Source: Candidatus Firestoneibacteriota bacterium
Lineage (GTDB): Bacteria; Oederibacteriota; D2-FULL-39-29
Assembly (NCBI GenBank): GCA_903928075.1
Contig: CAIYPD010000002.1
Location: 1 to 50,915 of the forward strand
DNA length: 50,915 bases
Reading direction: 5' to 3'
Below the pieces are notes generated by a model. It was not told where the DNA came from, ran no database searches, and worked only from the letters and a program-made list of their open reading frames with translations. Made by a program: the position numbers and the translations under genes. Shown in pieces: positions 36,445 to 45,438 of the stretch (position 1 is its first letter; each line of letters begins with the position of its first letter).

Positions 36445-36682
36445 GAGCAAATTCGAAATTTTAAACTCGAAATTCGAAACAGAAGCGTTGAAAGGATATG
36501 AGAGCAAAATCTAAGATCAAAGCACCAAGCACTAAACAGAAGCGTTGAGAAGATATAGGGGTAAATTCGAAATTTTAAACTCGAAACAAAAGCGTTGAAA
36601 GGATATGAGAGCAAATTCTAAGATCAAAGCAATAAGCACTAAATAGAATAGAAACTATAATGACAAAAGAACAGGGGAAGAG
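36445..36682. repeat. Tandem intergenic repeat of about 110 bp (variant of the dispersed family)
   Basis: AAATTCGAAATTTTAAACTC occurs at about 36450 and 36554. AGCGTTGAAAGGATATGAGA occurs at about 36483 and 36591, with AGCGTTGAGAAGATATA between. CTAAGATCAAAGCA occurs twice. The GTTGAAAGGATAT core resembles the TTGAAGGATAT core found elsewhere. Confidence 0.85.
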
Positions 36683-37561
36683 ATGATTTCTAAGGAAATT
36701 TTAAAGCAGGTTAAAAGAATCGAAATAAAGACCGGGCGGCTGGTCAGTGAGACCTTTGCCGGGCAGTATGAGAGTATCTTTAAAGGCCGCGGTATAGAGT
36801 TTTCCGAGGTGCGAGAGTATTTTCCCGGAGATGATATCCGCACCATTGACTGGAATGTCACGGCCCGGTACGGCCGGCCATTTATTAAAAAGTTTGTCGA
36901 AGAAAGAGAACTGACGGTGGTCTTTCTTGTTGATTTTTCAAGCTCGGGCTGTTTTGGTACCGCGGAAAAATTTAAAAATGAGATGGCTGCAGAGATAGTC
37001 TCCCTTCTGGCACTTTCTGCCACAAAAAATAATGACAAGGTCGGAATGATAGGTTTTACCGATACAATTGAAAAGGTTATTGTTCCGAAGAAGGGACTGA
37101 AACATATTCTAAGGATTGTCAGGGAAATGATCTCCTTTGAGCCCAGGAGCAAAGCCACCAATATTAAGGCGGCTCTGCAGTATTTGAATGAAGTAATAAA
37201 GAGAAAAGCGGTGGTCTTTCTTGTTTCTGATTTTCTGGACAGGGGCTTTGAAAAAGACCTGAAAATTACGGCAAAAAAACATGACTTGATTGCGCTGCGT
37301 ATCACAGACGGACTTGAACAGGAACTACCGAATGCCGGTTTTTTAGAAATAGAAGACAGCGAAACCGGAGAGACTGCGGTACTGGACAGCACAGATGCCG
37401 CTTTCAGGAAAAGATATAAAGAAACGAGATGGGAGGAAGTCGAAGTTCTAAAAAAACTTTTCAAAAGCGCCAAGGTGGACAGCATTGATATTTCCACCGG
37501 AAAATCCTATGTAAAACCATTGATTAACTTTTTTAGACAAAGGGCGCTGCGATTCAGGTAA
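36683..37561 (+). CDS. DUF58 (vWA-like) protein
   Basis: 292 residues. The family signature is clear: FKGRGIEFSEVREYFPGDDI, RTIDWNVTARYGRPFIKKF, then a vWA-like strand VVFLVDFSSSG with a DFSSS metal-site variant, and VVFLVSDFLD later. DUF58 proteins work with MoxR ATPases. No membrane segment is visible, so it is probably cytoplasmic or membrane-associated through partners. GGGGAAGAG lies just before ATG 36683. Confidence 0.93.
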   Translation: MISKEILKQVKRIEIKTGRLVSETFAGQYESIFKGRGIEFSEVREYFPGDDIRTIDWNVTARYGRPFIKKFVEERELTVVFLVDFSSSGCFGTAEKFKNEMAAEIVSLLALSATKNNDKVGMIGFTDTIEKVIVPKKGLKHILRIVREMISFEPRSKATNIKAALQYLNEVIKRKAVVFLVSDFLDRGFEKDLKITAKKHDLIALRITDGLEQELPNAGFLEIEDSETGETAVLDSTDAAFRKRYKETRWEEVEVLKKLFKSAKVDSIDISTGKSYVKPLINFFRQRALRFR

Positions 37562-37569
37562 GCGGAAAA

Positions 37570-37835
37570 GAAGTTTATAAGGTCCATAAAGTTTGTAAGC
37601 AAAGCTTTTCTCGAGAGGAAGGTTATATAGATGTCAACTACCGTTGACATAGTGAGATAAGGTCGATAAGGGTTTATAAGGTTTGTAAGGTTTGTAAAGT
37701 TCGTAAAGTCTAAGATCATTGAATGATATTGATTTATTGTAATGAGTGTATCTGTGCCATCTGGTTTTTATCTGTGTCATCAGCCGCGACTTTTAGCGGC
37801 ATAAGGTCTAAAATCGTTGAGGGATATTTATATAT
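37570..37835. repeat. Mosaic intergenic repeat block with two core copies
   Basis: Core copies at 37709 and 37807, with GGTTTGTAA-type 9-mers before the first. A block at 37750-37806 is almost identical to 6161-6216 and includes the hairpin GCCGC-N8-GCGGC (37783-37800). ATGTCAAC-TACC-GTTGACAT (37631-37650) is a perfect inverted repeat. Confidence 0.9.
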
Positions 37836-37888
37836 TTTAATCTGACTTTTATAAGTGTAAGTGTTGAATATTTTTAGAGGAGAATAAT

Positions 37889-38818
37889 ATGTTTAAACGA
37901 CTGGTAATAGCGGTTTTAATCTCGGGGCTATTCGTAGCTTGCGGGCCATCCGGCGGGAAGATGACTCTCGGGGCTGAAAAACAGAAGGAATATGCCAATG
38001 AGCTTAAAGAGAAGGGGCTTTATCCCCAGGCGGTGGCTGAATTTAAAAAATTACAGGAACAGGGTAACCTTACAAAAAAGGAAAACGCTAATATTTCCTA
38101 TCTGATAGGAAAAATATATATGGAAAATATGAATGACTATGCAAACGCGCTGGCGGAATTTATCAAGGTGAAAATTGTTCTGCCGGAGAGTGATCTTTCC
38201 CAGCAGATAAATACGGGGATGGTGGAATGTTTTGAAAGGTTAGGGAAGACCCTGGATGCGCAAAGGGAGATGGAGAAATATTCAACGCTGAACAAAAAAA
38301 ACCAGATAGCGAAAGGCACGGTGGTCGCTAAGATAAGAAACAGAAATATAACCAAAGAGGATCTGGATAGTGAGATAAGAAAACTTCCTTCCTATATGCA
38401 GGAGGCCTACAAAGAAGATTTCAAAAAAGTGGAATTTTTACGGCAATATATAGCGACTGAACTTATGTATGATTCTGCCAAGCGTAGAAATTTTGAGAAT
38501 GACAAAGATATTATTGAACGGGCGTTTCAGGCAAAGAAAGGCCTTATGGTCCAGAAACTTCTGGAGGAAGAGATACGGAGCAAGGTTAATATTACCGAAT
38601 CCGACCTTAAAAATTACTACGAAGCGCATAAGAAGGAATATATAGAAAAGGATAAAGATAAAAAAGAAAAACAAAAGACCTATGAGGAAGCCAGAGAAAG
38701 CGTGGGCCAGGCCTGCGTACAGGAAAAACAACAGGAAATCTATCAGGTCTTGATAAATCAACTGCTCAAGGCGGAGAAGGTAACTATATATGAAGAAGTC
38801 TTTAAGCCGGCTAAATAG
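37889..38818 (+). CDS. Lipoprotein with TPR-like and SurA-N-like domains
   Basis: 309 residues. LFVAC with Cys18 is a likely lipobox. Residues about 30-130 are TPR-like helices (KEKGLYPQAVAEFKKLQEQG, YANALAEFIKVKIVLPES). From about 145, VVAKIRNRNITKEDLDSEI matches the start of SurA-N/trigger-type chaperone domains, followed by long helices. There is no parvulin (PpiC) active domain. It is probably an envelope chaperone or tether. AGAGGAGAATAAT precedes ATG 37889. The next gene starts inside its last 29 bp, which joins it to the bat operon. Confidence 0.78.
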   Translation: MFKRLVIAVLISGLFVACGPSGGKMTLGAEKQKEYANELKEKGLYPQAVAEFKKLQEQGNLTKKENANISYLIGKIYMENMNDYANALAEFIKVKIVLPESDLSQQINTGMVECFERLGKTLDAQREMEKYSTLNKKNQIAKGTVVAKIRNRNITKEDLDSEIRKLPSYMQEAYKEDFKKVEFLRQYIATELMYDSAKRRNFENDKDIIERAFQAKKGLMVQKLLEEEIRSKVNITESDLKNYYEAHKKEYIEKDKDKKEKQKTYEEARESVGQACVQEKQQEIYQVLINQLLKAEKVTIYEEVFKPAK

Positions 38819-39776
38819 GGCGGCCGTATTACTCATAGTCCTTGCAGGAATAGCTTTTTCTGCTGTGCCGGCCGTTTCGCCGGTAACGGTAAAGGCGACC
38901 CTCAGCAAAGATAAAATAACTATCGGGGACAAGGTCGACTTTCAACTTTTGATAAAAGGCAAGGGCGAGTTGAAATTTCTCCCTATAGATCCCTCCTCCT
39001 ATTTTCAGACCTTTGAAGTCAAAGAGCATCTGCAAAAAGGGCCGTACAAAAGCTGGGGCAGGACTATACTGGAATACCGCCTGGTGCTTACGACTTTTAC
39101 GACAGGGGATTATGTGATTCCCTCAATTTTAGTGAAGTACACGGAAAAAGACGGCACGGAGAAAGAAGCAAGATCTGAAGAATTGGTGCTGCATGTAGAA
39201 CCGGTAAAAACAAATCCTGATGATAAAGATGATGTCCGTGAGATAAAACCGCCAATAACTCTGCCGCATTCATTTTTGTTCTGGTTGTTTACGGTAATAC
39301 TTCCGCTTCTTGCTCTCGGAACTTTTTTCTTAGTCAGGCATTTGAGAGCCCGGAATTCAGGCAATATCTTAATCAATTCCGAGCCTGCAAGGCCGCCGCA
39401 TGAAATAGCCTACGAGAGATTAAGCAAACTTAAAGAATTGAAACTTATCGAGCAGGAGAAAATCAAAGAGCATTACTATCTGCTCTCGGAAATTATCAGG
39501 GGTTATCTGGAAGCCAGATTTGAGCTGCCCATTGTGGAAAGAACCACCTCTGAAGCTTACAAGGAAATGGTGGGATCGGCTAAGCTTAAAAGAAAAGAAG
39601 TGACGCTTATAAAAGATTTTCTTGAGGAGTGCGACCTGGTAAAATTTGCCAAGATGCTGCCCGAAGCAAAAGAGATAGACAGCGATTTTGAAAAAGGCGT
39701 TTCAATAGTAGACTTGACGAAATTTATCCCGCAGCCGGTAGTTACGCCGGGAATGGGTCAAGGCGGAAACTTATGA
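38790..39776 (+). CDS. BatD-like/DUF4381-like membrane protein
   Basis: 328 residues. The N-terminal signal or anchor (AAVLLIVLAGIAFSAVPAV) is followed by a beta-sandwich like the BatD N-terminus (VKATLSKDKITIGDKVDFQL). A TM helix (FLFWLFTVILPLLALGTFFL, about 160-180) comes next, and then a helical cytoplasmic domain (YERLSKLKELKLIEQEKIKE). This plan is that of the short Bat1/DUF4381-type proteins that sit next to BatA. It overlaps the preceding gene by 29 bp and the next by ATGA. Confidence 0.8.
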   Translation: MKKSLSRLNRAAVLLIVLAGIAFSAVPAVSPVTVKATLSKDKITIGDKVDFQLLIKGKGELKFLPIDPSSYFQTFEVKEHLQKGPYKSWGRTILEYRLVLTTFTTGDYVIPSILVKYTEKDGTEKEARSEELVLHVEPVKTNPDDKDDVREIKPPITLPHSFLFWLFTVILPLLALGTFFLVRHLRARNSGNILINSEPARPPHEIAYERLSKLKELKLIEQEKIKEHYYLLSEIIRGYLEARFELPIVERTTSEAYKEMVGSAKLKRKEVTLIKDFLEECDLVKFAKMLPEAKEIDSDFEKGVSIVDLTKFIPQPVVTPGMGQGGNL

Positions 39777-40759
39777 GATTTGCTAATCCGTTATTTATTC
39801 TCCTTCTGGTGCCGGTGGCCGCGGCTGCATGGTATTATTTTGAAAGAGAAAGAAAAAAGAAAGCCGCACTTTTGTTTTCTGATTTCCGTATTTTCAAAGG
39901 CCTGGGTAATTTTTCTTCAAATAAAAGGCAGCTGCTTTTTTGGCTCAGGCTGATAGCCCTGGTTCTGCTGGTTTTTGCTATAGCCCGGCCCCAGTCGGGG
40001 CTCCGGACCGAAGAGATTTCGACAAAAGGTATTGATATAGTACTTTGTATGGATACTTCCGGCAGTATGAAGGCTGAGGACTTGAAACCCAGCCGGCTCC
40101 AGGTCGCAAAATCGGTGGCTTCTGATTTTGTCAAAGGGAGGCGCAACGACAGATTGGGGATAGTTGTTTTTTCTGCGGTGAGTCTGCTCCAGTGCCCGCT
40201 GACTTCCGATTACGGTGCGGTAATAGATTTCATGAAGAGCGTCGAGATAGGTATGACCCAGACTGACGGTACGGCTATAGGTAATGCTCTGGCGACAAGC
40301 GTGGACCGGTTAAAAGACAGTAAAGCAAAATCAAAAATAATAATACTGTTGACTGACGGTAGAAACAATATGGGAGAGGTTGATCCGGTAACTGCGGCAA
40401 AACTTGCAACGGCATTTAATATTAAGATCTATACCATAGGGGTCGGCACCGAAGGGGAAGCGCCCTTTCCGGTGGAGGACCCGATGTTCGGCAAAAGGTA
40501 TGTCTATATAAAGGAAGACCTTGACGAGGGAACTTTAAGGGCCATTGCGGAAACCACCGAAGGCCTGTATTTCCGGGCGACAACCGCCGAGGCGCTTAAA
40601 GAAATTTACAAGCAGATAGATAAAATGGAAAAAACAGAGATTAAGGGAATTGAGTATACTGAATATACCGATCATTATTTACCGTTACTTGTAATTGCTT
40701 TACTGGCTTTCATGGCTGAACTAATACTAAATAATACACTTTTAAGGAAGCTGCCTTAA
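39773..40759 (+). CDS. batA: BatA: vWA-domain membrane protein
   Basis: 328 residues. Two N-terminal TM segments (LFILLLVPVAAAAWYYF and LLFWLRLIALVLLVFAI) precede a vWA domain with the MIDAS motif DTSGS (94-98). A third TM near the C-terminus (YLPLLVIALLAFMAELIL) closes it. The later MIDAS threonine and aspartate regions (LTDGRNNMG) are present. In Bacteroides the bat operon supports aerotolerance; in other bacteria it is needed for stress or envelope functions with MoxR. Tightly coupled to the neighbours by ATGA and 12-bp spacing. Confidence 0.93.
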   Translation: MRFANPLFILLLVPVAAAAWYYFERERKKKAALLFSDFRIFKGLGNFSSNKRQLLFWLRLIALVLLVFAIARPQSGLRTEEISTKGIDIVLCMDTSGSMKAEDLKPSRLQVAKSVASDFVKGRRNDRLGIVVFSAVSLLQCPLTSDYGAVIDFMKSVEIGMTQTDGTAIGNALATSVDRLKDSKAKSKIIILLTDGRNNMGEVDPVTAAKLATAFNIKIYTIGVGTEGEAPFPVEDPMFGKRYVYIKEDLDEGTLRAIAETTEGLYFRATTAEALKEIYKQIDKMEKTEIKGIEYTEYTDHYLPLLVIALLAFMAELILNNTLLRKLP

Positions 40760-40771
40760 CAGGAGAAATAA

Positions 40772-41791
40772 ATGCATTTTCAACACCCAATATTTTTGTA
40801 TGCTCTGCTACTGGTGCCTGCAGCGGTAATATTTTTTATTTACGCCGCGAGGAAAAAGATTCTGGATGCAAAAAAGCTGGCAGTTTCCGGCTCCTTTGCG
40901 CGGCTCGCGGTAAATCTTAATCCGAGAAAACGCGTGTTTAGCGTCATTCTTCTTGTTTCGGCCTTGTTTTTCTTTATTCTTGCGCTCTCCGGGCCGGAGA
41001 TAGGGGGCAAGCTGGTTGAAGTCAAACGAAGCGGTATAGATCTTATAATCGCGGTGGATTGTTCTGCCAGTATGGATACGCAGGATATAAAACCGAGCAG
41101 GATAATTAAAGCCAAAGATAGTTTAGCTTCCATTATAAACAGAATGCAGGGCGACCGCGTGGGAATAGTGGCCTTTGCGGGAGTTGCTTTTGTGCAGTGT
41201 CCTTTGACTCTGGATTATAGCGCGGCAAAGATGCTCCTTGAACTCCTTGACACAAGACTTATTCCCAAACCCGGGACTGCGCTCGGGGAAGCGATAAGAA
41301 CAGGAATTAAAAGTTTTCCCGATAAGGAAAGAAAGCATAAAGCAATGATTCTCCTGACTGACGGGGAAGATCATAACAGTGAGCCGATGGCGGCCGCAAC
41401 GGAAGCGAGAAAAGAAGGTGTGAGAATTTATACCGTAGGCATAGGCCGGCCGGAAGGTGAACCCATACCTTTACTTGAGACTAACGGGAATTTTTCCGGA
41501 TACCGTAAGGACAAAAGCGGCCAGACGGTGGTGTCTAAACTTGATGAGATGTTACTTCAGAAGATAGCGCTGGAGACCGGAGGGAAATATTTTAGAGCTA
41601 CCGGGTCGGAGGTTGAACTGGACCGTATCTATGACGATATTTCAGGTATGGAAAAGAAAGAATTAAAAAGTACTACCTATATAAAATATGAAAACAGGTA
41701 TCAGTACTTTGCTTTGCTGGCTTTTTTATTAATAATTGTGGAGATGTTTATTTCCGGAAGGAAAGGGTTCTGGGTACCATGGAAAAAGTAA
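40772..41791 (+). CDS. batB: BatB: vWA-domain membrane protein
   Basis: 339 residues. Layout as BatA: TM near the N-terminus (FLYALLLVPAAVIFFIYAA), second TM (VFSVILLVSALFFFILAL), vWA with MIDAS D-C-S-A-S (96-100) and LTDGEDHNSEP, and a final TM (FALLAFLLIIVEMFI). Probably forms a membrane complex with BatA. Overlaps batC by 13 bp. Confidence 0.93.
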   Translation: MHFQHPIFLYALLLVPAAVIFFIYAARKKILDAKKLAVSGSFARLAVNLNPRKRVFSVILLVSALFFFILALSGPEIGGKLVEVKRSGIDLIIAVDCSASMDTQDIKPSRIIKAKDSLASIINRMQGDRVGIVAFAGVAFVQCPLTLDYSAAKMLLELLDTRLIPKPGTALGEAIRTGIKSFPDKERKHKAMILLTDGEDHNSEPMAAATEARKEGVRIYTVGIGRPEGEPIPLLETNGNFSGYRKDKSGQTVVSKLDEMLLQKIALETGGKYFRATGSEVELDRIYDDISGMEKKELKSTTYIKYENRYQYFALLAFLLIIVEMFISGRKGFWVPWKK

Positions 41792-42518
41792 AAAAAATAG
41801 TCCTGACAGCTTTGGTTTTGTGCCTCTTGCCCTGTGTTATCTTTGCCGGGCTGAAAGGCAAAGTTGACAGCGGAAACAGTTTGTACAAAAAGGCTGACTT
41901 TGAAGGCGCGCTTTCTAAGTACCAGGATGCGCAGATAGATGAACCGGAAAATCCGGTCCTGCATTTTAACAGCGGGGATGCCCGGTATAAGATGGAAAAG
42001 TACGAGGAAGCAGTTAAGGAATACGAAAAAGCAAGTTATTCAAAGGATATTGCCTTGCAGGCAAAAAGTTACTATAATATAGGAAACAGCCTTTATAAAA
42101 CAGGAAAAATGCCTGAAGCGATCCAATATTATCAGAAATGCCTTGAGCTGAATCCCAAAGACAAGGATGCGAAGTACAATATTGAGTTTGTCAGGAAAAA
42201 AATTAAGGAGCAGATTGACAAGAATAAACAGGAAGGGAAGGAGAGCAAGGAAAGCAAAGACAGTAAAGAAGGAAAAAAGGCAAGGAAAATAAGGATAAAA
42301 AAGATCAAAACCAACAGGCTAAGGAAGCAAAAGAGGATAAAGACAAAAAAGACGGGAAGGACAAGCAGGCGGGGGAAGAAAAGAAGGATAAGATGTCTAA
42401 GGAAGATGCCGAGAGAATACTAAAAGCGATAAATGAGGACGAAAAGAAGGCACTGGACAAAAAAAAGGAAAATCAGATGAAGAACTATCAGTGGGGCAAT
42501 GTACAGGAAGACTGGTAA
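41779..42518 (+). CDS. batC: BatC: exported TPR protein, two frames joined at a -1 slippery site
   Basis: In the zero frame the protein has a signal peptide (KKIVLTALVLCLLPCVIFA) and two or three TPRs (ALSKYQDAQIDEPENPVLHF, AIQYYQKCLELNPKDKDAKY). It then reaches gga-aaa-aag (42271-42279). Continuing in this frame gives an Arg/Lys-rich tail to a stop at 42423 (214 aa). Stepping back one base at A_AAA_AAG (42273-42279) opens a frame of 79 codons to TAA 42516. It is Glu/Lys-rich and ends MSKEDAERILKAINEDEKKA...VQEDW, the kind of tail BatC-like proteins carry. The combined protein is 246 residues. batD starts 3 bp after this second stop. Programmed frameshift, a lost A in the run, or a base-call error are all possible. 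Confidence 0.85.
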
Positions 42519-42521
42519 AAA

Positions 42522-44291
42522 ATGAAAAAGTTATTTTTATTCCTGATACTGGCGGCCGGCCTGTTTGCGGCGGAGGAAATTACTGTTTCCGCGGTGCTTG
42601 ACAAAAATATTGTAGAGGCCGGAGATCAGTTGACCTTGCGAGTCAGTGTGACCGGTTCCGGAACTCCGCCTCTCAAAGTGCCTCAGATGAATGATTTTAA
42701 TGTTTACAACGGAGGCCAGAGTACCCAGTCAAATTTTTCCATGGTTAACGGCCGCATCTCTTCCTCAACTACCGTAAATTATTCCTATACACTCTCGCCA
42801 AAAGGTCAGGGTAAGTACACTATTCCTTCTTTTACCGTTGAGCTTAAAGGCAAGATTTACAAGTCCGAGCCTCTGCAGGTGGAAGTGATAAAGGGAGGCA
42901 GCGCTCCAAAAAATACTGCCCCGCAAGGAGGCGGCAACACCCCTCTTTCTTCAAGCGGTGAAATTTTTGTGCAGGTGACGCTGAATTCACGCAAGGTCTA
43001 TGTCAACGAACCTGTAATAATGTCCTTTGGGCTCTTCCGTAGGATAAATATCCTGGGGCAGCCGCAGTATTCGCCTTCGGACACTACCGGCTTTTGGAGA
43101 GAGGATCTTCCGCCGCAGTTAAATTACAATAAAGACGGCTATTCGGTTACGGAATTAAAAACCGCGCTTTTTCCGGCACAGCAGGGGGAGTTTACCATAG
43201 GGAAGGCCTCGCTGGTCTGCACGGTTCCCACCCAGGGCGGCAACGATGATTTTTTTGGCAGCTTCTTTAATAACGGGAAAAATATTAGTCTGGAAAGCAA
43301 GCCCGTAAATATTACCGTTATGCCCCTGCCGCTTGAGGGCAAACCCGCTGACTTTTCCGGGACGGTCGGCCGGCTGAATCTTACGGTCGCACTTGACAAA
43401 AAAGAGGTTAAAACAAACGATGCCGTAACCTTGACTGTCACCCTGGCCGGCAGCGGCAATATTAAAACAATAGCAGAACCAAAACTACTTCTTTCGGATG
43501 AGTTTAAAAAATACGAGACTGTTTCGGAAATTAATATTAACAAGGAAAATTACGAGGTAAAAGGGGCTAAGATATTTAAGACGGTGCTGGTTCCGAGAAA
43601 AGCAGGTAAACTCTCTATTCCCGCGGTGAGATACAGCTACTTTGATTATGGGGAGAAAAAATACAAAACTTTAATCTCTAACCCCATTTCTATTTCGGTT
43701 ACGCAGGGGCAAAAAGAAGAAATGAGCTATTCGAGCCTGCCTTCCCTGGCTTCGCCTGAAGGTGTAAAAGTATTCGGCTCGGATATCAGGCATATAAAAC
43801 AAACAGGCAGCTTTTCCTACGGAAAACATCTGTTTTATAGGTCGCCGGTCTATCTGGCCCTGAGTATTCTTCCTTTTATTATTTGGCTGGCGCTCCTGCT
43901 GTTTTTTAAATATCAAGTTTCTAAAGAGCAAAATATTGCTTTTTTTAAGGCCTCCCGCGCGTATTCCAGGTCTTTAAAATGCCTGAAGAAGGTCAGCCGG
44001 GACCTGGCTTCCAAAAAACAGGAGAAATGCCTGGGAGAACTGGAAAATATCTTTGCCGAATATATAGGGGATAAAATAAACAGGCCCGCCGCCGGGCTCT
44101 CGGTCTCTGATATAAAGAGTATTCTTGCGGAGAAAATAAAAGACCGGGATCTGGCGGACTCCGCGGCCGGACTTTTTGAGGAACTCCATTTCAACAGGTT
44201 TGCGCCGGCCCGCAAAGAAAGTACCGATATTTCAGGGCTGGCCTCGTCTATTAAAGAAATGATCATCAAAATTGAAAAGGCGGGCCTATGA
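42522..44291 (+). CDS. batD: BatD: oxygen-tolerance-type membrane protein
   Basis: 589 residues. Signal peptide (MKKLFLFLILAAGLFAA), then tandem beta-sandwich domains of the BatD family (ITVSAVLDKNIVEAGDQLTL, EIFVQVTLNSRKVYVNEPVI, LNLTVALDKKEVKTNDAVTL). A TM helix at about 440-460 (VYLALSILPFIIWLALLLFF) precedes a short helical cytoplasmic tail. The periplasmic portion probably contacts BatA/BatB. Starts just behind the -1-frame stop of batC and overlaps batE by ATGA. Confidence 0.92.
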   Translation: MKKLFLFLILAAGLFAAEEITVSAVLDKNIVEAGDQLTLRVSVTGSGTPPLKVPQMNDFNVYNGGQSTQSNFSMVNGRISSSTTVNYSYTLSPKGQGKYTIPSFTVELKGKIYKSEPLQVEVIKGGSAPKNTAPQGGGNTPLSSSGEIFVQVTLNSRKVYVNEPVIMSFGLFRRINILGQPQYSPSDTTGFWREDLPPQLNYNKDGYSVTELKTALFPAQQGEFTIGKASLVCTVPTQGGNDDFFGSFFNNGKNISLESKPVNITVMPLPLEGKPADFSGTVGRLNLTVALDKKEVKTNDAVTLTVTLAGSGNIKTIAEPKLLLSDEFKKYETVSEININKENYEVKGAKIFKTVLVPRKAGKLSIPAVRYSYFDYGEKKYKTLISNPISISVTQGQKEEMSYSSLPSLASPEGVKVFGSDIRHIKQTGSFSYGKHLFYRSPVYLALSILPFIIWLALLLFFKYQVSKEQNIAFFKASRAYSRSLKCLKKVSRDLASKKQEKCLGELENIFAEYIGDKINRPAAGLSVSDIKSILAEKIKDRDLADSAAGLFEELHFNRFAPARKESTDISGLASSIKEMIIKIEKAGL

Positions 44292-45025
44292 AACTGCTCA
44301 GAGTATTTTTTCTTTTAACCGTGGTTTTTATCCCGGGACTCTTTGCGGAGGCGGCTTTTGACGAAGCTAACAAACTCTATGAGACGGGTAAATATGCCGA
44401 AGCAGCAGCTGCCTATAATAATTTATTAAATTCCGGAAATAAAAGTGCCGAAGTATACTATAATCTCGGGAATGCCTATTTTAAGGAAAAGAAAACCGGG
44501 CTGGCTATCTTAAATTATGAGAAAGCGCTGAAGCTCTCCCCCCGGGATGCGGATATTAAATATAATCTGGAGTTTGCCGGAAGTTTTATCAAAGAGTCCG
44601 CGGTAGAGGATACCGTAACAAAACTGCTGAATTCCTTTTATTACTACCTGACCTTAAATGAGCTCTGTGTTATGCTCGCTCTGGCTTTTTTTGCCTTGAT
44701 GGGTCTTTTAATCTACAGGCTCTTTAGAAAAGATGAACTTTCCTACTGGTTCACCTTCAGTTTTTCAGTTATTTTTGGTCTGATATTTGTTTTCAGCGTT
44801 TTAAGAATTTTCGAAAATGAGAATACCCGGTCTGCTATAGTGATAGAGCCTTCTGTGGAAGCCAGGGCCGCCCCGCTTGAAACCAATCCCGCCTCCTTCA
44901 CCATTCCCGAAGGAAAAAAAGTCCTAATTTTAAATTCGAGGAAAGATTGGGTGGAAATCTTCCTTAAGTCCGAGAATATGAAAGGCTGGATAAAACAGGA
45001 TGCCATAGCGGAAATAATGCCGTGA
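44288..45025 (+). CDS. batE: BatE: TPR and SH3-domain membrane protein
   Basis: 245 residues. Signal peptide (LLRVFFLLTVVFIPGLFAEA), TPR units (AANKLYETGKYAEAAAAYNN-like and VYYNLGNAYFKEKKTGLAIL), two TM helices (CVMLALAFFALMGLLIYRLF and WFTFSFSVIFGLIFVFSVL) and a C-terminal bacterial SH3 domain (SVEARAAPLETNPASFTIPE to MKGWIKQDAIAEI). This is the last gene of the moxR-bat unit. A diverged copy of its TM2-SH3 segment lies at 49653-49781. Confidence 0.92.
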   Translation: MKLLRVFFLLTVVFIPGLFAEAAFDEANKLYETGKYAEAAAAYNNLLNSGNKSAEVYYNLGNAYFKEKKTGLAILNYEKALKLSPRDADIKYNLEFAGSFIKESAVEDTVTKLLNSFYYYLTLNELCVMLALAFFALMGLLIYRLFRKDELSYWFTFSFSVIFGLIFVFSVLRIFENENTRSAIVIEPSVEARAAPLETNPASFTIPEGKKVLILNSRKDWVEIFLKSENMKGWIKQDAIAEIMP

Positions 45026-45388
45026 GCAGTAAATATTTCAGCTCGAAGGGAATAACGCATTTTTAGTAAGGTTATGAATTCAGGATAATTAAAAACCCCG
45101 TCCGCGGCCCATCAATATTCTAACTCGTTATTTTAACGAACTTGCCTTTACCGTTAACGGCGGATGGCAGAACAAGACTTTAAAAGGCAAGAATGGGCTC
45201 TCCGGGGGCAGTGTTTTCTTATTCAACCGGATATTTAAACGCAAAACAGTTTCAGTACAACGAAAATACCGCCGGTTAAATGCCAGGGAAATATAGAAAA
45301 GCCGCAAAATCATAGAAGCATTTAAAAAATCCATTTTTGTCTAGGTCAATATAGTATAATAAATCTATTAAATAAGATATATCATTGA
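45026..45388. other. Gene-free region with a possible decayed ORF
   Basis: An open plus-strand frame from about 45097 to the TAG ending at 45296 lacks a start codon yet reads protein-like (ELAFTVNGGWQNKTLKGKNG). It may be the remnant of a gene; I recognise no family. CAATATAGTATAATA (about 45346-45360) matches a possible -10 block seen at about 17736. No clear terminator for the bat operon is visible. Confidence 0.35.
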
Positions 45389-45412
45389 CATTTTGCAAAA
45401 TGGTGTTATACT
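45385..45412 (+). promoter_or_regulatory. Sigma-70-type promoter with embedded palindromic operator
   Basis: TTGACA (45385-45390), a 16-bp spacer and TATACT (45407-45412), near consensus. The perfect 14-bp palindrome CATTTTGCAAAATG (45389-45402) lies in the spacer, where a bound repressor would block RNA polymerase. The AraC gene starts 26 bp downstream, so autoregulation or control by another factor is likely. Confidence 0.75.
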
Positions 45413-45438
45413 AAATATTAGAGGTAAAAGAGAATAAA

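Noticed and set aside
36655-37497. 280-aa minus-strand ORF opposite DUF58
   Set aside because: Ser/Leu-rich shadow of a conserved gene.
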